45,680 bases of DNA. Source: Phycisphaerae bacterium (GTDB lineage Bacteria; Planctomycetota; Phycisphaerae; UBA1845; Fen-1342). Made by a program: the position numbers and the translations under genes. How positions within the stretch are numbered: position 1 is the first letter of the stretch; each line of letters starts with the position of its first letter. Below, piece by piece: positions 42,156-45,680 of this stretch. The stretch spans positions 1-45,680 of the forward strand of contig JAGNKU010000022.1 of NCBI GenBank assembly GCA_017999985.1, written 5' to 3'. The notes below the pieces were generated by a model that was not told where the DNA came from, ran no database searches, and saw only the letters and a program-made list of their open reading frames with translations.

Positions 42156-43052
42156 CTACCGCTCCGTGACAATTACGTAGACATGCGTCAGCTTTTCCGC
42201 GGGACCCCATGGGGTGACTTGCAGGTCGAAGTGCTGGGCCGAGTCACCACGCGCGGCGGCACTCGTGACGCGTCCCACGGTCATCGGCGCCGGCAAGCCC
42301 TGGGATTCGGGAACCAGCACGATGACATGCCCGCTGCGGAAATAGTCGGCCCGGGCCTGACTGATGCGCATCTGGCCGCGTCCCTGCCCGTTGAGCACGC
42401 ACGGGTCCGGCGCCACCTGTACCGCGCCGTCGGCGAGCGTGCGCGCCAACCACGCCTCGGTCTCAAACCGTGGATCCGTCGTGAGGCGCACGCGCGCGAC
42501 GTTCGGGTGAACCTCGCTGATGCGCCCGATGATCCAGCCGCGCGACAGCAAATCGCGCAGCGTGGCCTCCGCGTCCCACGCGGGCGCGGCTTTGCCCGCC
42601 GCCACAACCCACTCGCCCTCGATGACCCAGTGTTTCTGCTGGCCCCTGGCGATCAGGAGCGTCGCGTGGCGCGGGTCGGCGTCGCACGCAACGACCGGCG
42701 CGATGATGATGCCGGCGTGGGCGTCGGGCATCTGCCCGGCGATACGCGTCACCTCTTCAAGCTGTCGCTCGGCCGCTTGCAGGAGCAGACGCTGCTGGAG
42801 GACCTGCCGCTGGAGGCGCTCGTTTTCGAGGCGCAGGTCCCGGGCTTTTTCGGAGGGGACCTTCTCGGGGGTGGCGGCGTCGACGGCGTCACCAACCTGG
42901 TGAGCAAACCAGGTCGCGGGCCATTTCAGGAAGGCCAGCGTCTGGAAGGGCCCCCGCCCGAGCCGGGTCCACGCGCCTGGCAGTACGAAGACCGAGATCG
43001 CGGACAACGCGATCAGTATCCAGAATGTTGCTGATTTCGAAGGCGGCCGCAT
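42156..43052 (-). CDS. mreC: Cell-shape determining protein MreC
   Basis: 298 residues. One N-terminal membrane helix (about 8-27, ATFWILIALSAISVFVLPG) is followed by a coiled coil (about 70-105, ENERLQRQVLQQRLLLQAAE) and the C-terminal periplasmic beta domain. The assignment rests on this architecture and on the position directly after mreB. The sequence itself is divergent. MreC links cytoplasmic MreB to the peptidoglycan synthesis machinery. mreD is not found downstream; the next gene is rpsJ. Confidence 0.82.
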   Translation of the reverse strand: MRPPSKSATFWILIALSAISVFVLPGAWTRLGRGPFQTLAFLKWPATWFAHQVGDAVDAATPEKVPSEKARDLRLENERLQRQVLQQRLLLQAAERQLEEVTRIAGQMPDAHAGIIIAPVVACDADPRHATLLIARGQQKHWVIEGEWVVAAGKAAPAWDAEATLRDLLSRGWIIGRISEVHPNVARVRLTTDPRFETEAWLARTLADGAVQVAPDPCVLNGQGRGQMRISQARADYFRSGHVIVLVPESQGLPAPMTVGRVTSAAARGDSAQHFDLQVTPWGPAEKLTHVYVIVTER

Positions 43053-43137
43053 GTCGCAGACTCACTGGCACCGAACCGCGGCCCCCGGCGGCCGGGAGCG
43101 ACGCGTCGCTGGAACCGCCCCCAGACCGGCGAGCGAT

Positions 43138-44196
43138 TCAGTATTCGTCTTCGTCGGAATCCATCGCCGAGCCCCACTCGTCGAGGTTTTCGAGGTACTC
43201 GGCGGTGCCGCGCGCCACGCAGGTGAGCGGGTCGTCGGCGATGCGCACGTCGAGGCCGGAGGCCTTGGCGAGAATGTTGTCCAGGCCGCGCAGCAGGGCG
43301 CCGCCGCCGGCAAGGCAGATCCCGTTGTCCACGAGGTCGGCGGCGAGCTCGGGCTCCAGTTGCTCGAGCGTGTGGAGCACGCCTTCGATGATCTGGCCGG
43401 TGGGCTCCTTGAGCGCCTCGCGCACTTCCTCGCTGCTGACGACGGCGCGGCGCGGCAGGCCGCTGATCATGTCGCGGCCCTTGACCTCCATCTTCATCTC
43501 TTCCTGGAGCGGCGCGGTGGAGCCGATCTGGATCTTGATCGTCTCGGCGGTCTGTGGGCCGATCATGAGGTTATACGTGCGGCGCATGTAGTTCATGATG
43601 GCCTCGTCCATGTCGTCGCCGGCGACGCGCAGGGACGTGCAGGCCGCGATGTCGGAGAGGCTCATCACCGCCACCTCGGTCGTGCCGCCGCCGATGTCGA
43701 CGATCATCGAGGCACGCGGCTCGTGGATCGGCAGGCCCGCGCCGATGCCGGCGGCCTTGGGCTCGTCGATCAGGTACACGCGGCGCGCCCCGGCGCGCTC
43801 GGCCGAGTTCAGCACGGCGCGCTTCTCGACGGCGGTGATGCCGGAAGGGACGGACACGACGACGCGCGGGTGCGCGAGGACGCGATTGCCGTGCACCTTG
43901 CGGATGAAATAGCCGAGCATGGCCTGGGTGATTTCGAAGTCGGCGATGACACCGTCCTTGAGAGGGCGGATCGCCGTGATCGAGCCGGGGGTACGGCCGA
44001 GCATGGCCTTGGCCTCGAGGCCCACGGCCTTGCCGGTCGGGGTGTCGAGGACCTCGTTGGTGCCCTTGCGAACGGCGACGACGGAGGGCTCATTGAGGAC
44101 GATGCCCTCCCCGCGGACGCAGACCAGGGTGTTGCACGTGCCCAGGTCGATGCCCATGTCCAGGCTGAACAACCCCATCAGGCGAGGAAAAAGCAC
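43138..44196 (-). CDS. mreB: Rod shape-determining protein MreB
   Basis: 352 residues from GTG at 44196, with GGGAG 6 nt upstream; an ATG at 44178 lacks a binding site. The nucleotide-binding motifs of the actin fold are MGIDLGTCNTLVCVRGEGIV, SVPSGITAVEKRAVLNSAER, IDEPKAAGIGAGLP, MIVDIGGGTTEVAVMSL and NGICLAGGGALLRGLD. MreB filaments guide lateral wall growth. An acidic tail (MDSDEDEY) is unusual. Retention of mreB fits planctomycete groups that have peptidoglycan. Confidence 0.97.
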   Translation of the reverse strand: MLFPRLMGLFSLDMGIDLGTCNTLVCVRGEGIVLNEPSVVAVRKGTNEVLDTPTGKAVGLEAKAMLGRTPGSITAIRPLKDGVIADFEITQAMLGYFIRKVHGNRVLAHPRVVVSVPSGITAVEKRAVLNSAERAGARRVYLIDEPKAAGIGAGLPIHEPRASMIVDIGGGTTEVAVMSLSDIAACTSLRVAGDDMDEAIMNYMRRTYNLMIGPQTAETIKIQIGSTAPLQEEMKMEVKGRDMISGLPRRAVVSSEEVREALKEPTGQIIEGVLHTLEQLEPELAADLVDNGICLAGGGALLRGLDNILAKASGLDVRIADDPLTCVARGTAEYLENLDEWGSAMDSDEDEY

Positions 44197-44304
44197 CGTG
44201 TTCTCCCACGGAGGTCCACTCGGTCAGGCAAGCCCCTCGGCCGCGCCGTTCACACGGGGTCTGCCGTCACACGCACTTCTTCCAGCCTGCCGCCTTCCGT
44301 GGCG

Positions 44305-44472
44305 TCACGCTCCGCCCGGGGGCAAAAGACCGCCGAACATGGCGACGGAGCGGTAAGCGACGTAGATCGTCGCCACCAAGAGAAAGAGAAACGCCACCAG
44401 CAGCAAGGCCGTGTAGACGTCGTTCTCGCCGCTCGGCCGTGCGCCGCGCGGCCCGGTGTTCAAGCTCGTCAT
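44305..44472 (-). CDS. Small single-pass membrane protein (55 aa)
   Basis: 55 residues from ATG at 44472. A polar N-terminus (MTSLNTGPRGARPSGEND) precedes one strong membrane helix (about 20-40, YTALLLVAFLFLLVATIYVA) and a short Gly/Pro tail. It lies 16 nt after the coiled-coil gene and 108 nt before mreB on the same strand, which suggests a role with them. No family was recognised. The protein-like helix and tight spacing are the main evidence that it is real. Confidence 0.6.
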   Translation of the reverse strand: MTSLNTGPRGARPSGENDVYTALLLVAFLFLLVATIYVAYRSVAMFGGLLPPGGA

Positions 44473-44488
44473 GTACGCACCTGCCGCA

Positions 44489-45364
44489 CTAGCTGCCTTG
44501 CAGCCCACACACGACGCGGTCGCCCGGCTGCACCTGCTGGCCCTCGCGCACGAGGGTCAGCTTGCCGCCGGCTTCCTTCGGCCGCACGCTCTCGACCTTG
44601 AAATCGCCCACGTAGGTCTGGCCGCGGTAGACCATGAATTCCATGCCTGCGACCACGCCGGAGCTCTGGCCGACGTTGACGCTCACGTAGCGGCCGTCGA
44701 TCTGGGTGACTTCGCCGGTGATCGGGCCGACCACCTGGCGTGAGACCGGCACGGCGCCGACCGGGGCCTCGAACGCGGGGGCCGTCCGCCCGCCGCCCGC
44801 CGCGGTGTGCTGCGCGTCGCGGACGAGCTGCTCGGCGGCGTAGAGCTTCTCCTGCAGATTGCGGGTCTCATCGACGGCGATCGTGAGCTGGCCGGTCAGC
44901 TCCAGGTTGCGCGTGGCGAGGTTCTGGTTCCGCGTCTGCAACTGGATGTTTTCGGCGACCAGCATCTGGTTCTGCTTCTGGGTGCTGGTCAGCTCGGCGA
45001 TCTGCACGTTCAGGATCTCTTCGAGCTTCTTGCGGCCGGCCTCGGCGGCGACGGCTTCGTTCGTCCGGCGGGCGAGGTCGTTGCGGGCGGCGGCAAGCTG
45101 ATCGGCGGTCTGCCGCAGATCGTCGCCGCGTTTGGCCAGCTCGGCGTTGAGCTTCTGGAGCTCGTCGTCCTTCATGGCGAGATTGGTGGCCATGACGGCC
45201 TCGGCATTCATGCGCCGGACGAGTTCGCTCTGGTAGAGCTGCTGGTAGCTTTCGAGGTTTTCTTTCTGGTTGGACCAGCGGGCGGCCGTCGCGACCGTCA
45301 GGCAGCTCAGGACGATGGCGACGACGGAGGTCAGGACCACGAAGACTCTCGTCAGTGTGCTCAC
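44489..45364 (-). CDS. Membrane-anchored coiled-coil protein upstream of mreB
   Basis: 291 residues from GTG at 45364, with GGAG about 9 nt upstream. The N-terminal helix TRVFVVLTSVVAIVLSCLTV (5-24) is a membrane anchor. About 35-190 is a long coiled coil with heptads (LAAARNDLARRTNEAVAAEA, QNQNLATRNLELTG). After a Pro/Gly linker, 205-291 forms a compact beta-rich domain (ITGEVTQIDGRYVSVNVGQS SGVVAGMEFMVYR) resembling the beta part of MreC. It may be a scaffold for the MreB-MreC complex; that role is inferred from position and layout. Confidence 0.75.
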   Translation of the reverse strand: MSTLTRVFVVLTSVVAIVLSCLTVATAARWSNQKENLESYQQLYQSELVRRMNAEAVMATNLAMKDDELQKLNAELAKRGDDLRQTADQLAAARNDLARRTNEAVAAEAGRKKLEEILNVQIAELTSTQKQNQMLVAENIQLQTRNQNLATRNLELTGQLTIAVDETRNLQEKLYAAEQLVRDAQHTAAGGGRTAPAFEAPVGAVPVSRQVVGPITGEVTQIDGRYVSVNVGQSSGVVAGMEFMVYRGQTYVGDFKVESVRPKEAGGKLTLVREGQQVQPGDRVVCGLQGS

Positions 45365-45680
45365 GAACAGACTCCTTCACACGACGCCGGTCTGGGCGTA
45401 GGGCTGCGGAGCAAGGCGCCCACCGGGCAGGTCGCCCGCCGCTCCGGACAAGCCGGCCGGATTGTACGACCACCGGACGACTTTGCAACCATCGGGGCAC
45501 ATTGTGTCAAGTCGGGGGCGGTTCTGCAATGCCTGCGCGGGGGGCGGTCGACGGAGACGGTTGCGTTGTCATAAGTCTCGCAGAGTGGGATGCGTACGAA
45601 GGTCGGCGGGTTGGCGTACCCGCGGCGGGCCTCATTTCTGCGCACGGAGCGGCTTTTCAGAACGGGCGCTGCGGTTTTTT
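45365..45680. other. Upstream region of the mre cluster to the window edge
   Basis: 316 bp. Apart from the promoter at 45461-45488 I see no gene. One minus-strand open frame (45361-45645) has a biased, non-protein-like composition. The final bases end in six T after a GC-rich stretch, possibly the start of a terminator cut by the edge. Confidence 0.5.
45461..45488 (-). promoter_or_regulatory. Promoter of the coiled-coil/mreB/mreC cluster
   Basis: The minus strand reads TTGCAA (45488-45483), 16 bp, TACAAT (45466-45461). The predicted RNA start is near 45,454, about 90 nt before the GTG. A TTGACA at 45510-45505 lies a little further upstream but has no well-spaced -10. Confidence 0.55.

Noticed and set aside
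45361..45645. 94-codon minus-strand frame overlapping the mre promoter
   Set aside because: It spans the predicted promoter and leader, and its composition is not protein-like.

Overview
The window is a GC-rich chromosomal segment, most likely from a planctomycete and plausibly a Phycisphaerae-like lineage. The evidence is the mix of families: type I dockerin tails on secreted proteins, a PEP-CTERM/HAF-repeat protein, three prepilin-type proteins with the [20 protein letters not shown] leader, a planctomycete-style ECF sigma factor, MoxR/DUF58/BatA-like genes, DUF1573, and a joined S10-spc-alpha ribosomal cluster beside mreB/mreC. This taxonomic call is inference from gene content. I see no phage, integrase, insertion sequence or CRISPR array.

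Layout. 1-12.9 kb holds accessory and housekeeping genes on both strands: the end of a dockerin protein, a DUF58 protein, a 745-residue secreted repeat protein with dockerin, a secreted ChbG/HpnK-like deacetylase, a HAF/PEP-CTERM protein, a BatA-like von Willebrand protein, two small proteins (one PilZ), an ECF sigma factor, a Gfo/Idh/MocA oxidoreductase and a MoxR ATPase. The parts of a MoxR-DUF58-VWA system, usually one operon, are spread over about 12 kb. 12.9-14.3 kb has no protein gene but is full of intrinsic terminators and conserved hairpins; I read it as a small-RNA island. 14.3-19.6 kb holds a secreted M16 peptidase and, convergent to it, an MrfA-like DEAD/DEAH helicase. 19.9-24.2 kb holds three paralogous pseudopilin-like genes, two of them about 94% identical, with a small zinc-ribbon membrane protein between the first two. 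24.3-26.1 kb holds a DUF1573 protein, tRNA-Ala(CGC) and a HIT-family hydrolase, all on the minus strand.

26.1-41.9 kb is one long minus-strand operon: rpsJ-rplC-rplD-rplW-rplB-rpsS-rplV-rpsC-rplP-rpmC-rpsQ-rplN-rplX-rplE-rpsN-rpsH-rplF-rplR-rpsE-rplO-secY-adk-map-rpmJ-rpsM-rpsK-rpsD-rpoA-rplQ, followed by the HIT gene. rpmD (L30) and infA are missing from their usual places. Upstream of it, 42.2-45.4 kb is a minus-strand cell-shape cluster: a membrane coiled-coil protein, a 55-residue membrane peptide, mreB and mreC.

The most interesting material is non-coding. (1) 12,962-13,960 holds a + strand RNA with a good promoter and terminator and a second copy of its structured core, plus three minus-strand RNAs ending in terminators. 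Two of these are homologous and carry single-stranded CUCCUCCUCC tracts that could pair with Shine-Dalgarno sequences. (2) A conserved 48-nt leader lies upstream of two unrelated secreted-protein genes (1,610 and 5,061). In both cases it sits next to a shared short repeat in the same order and orientation.
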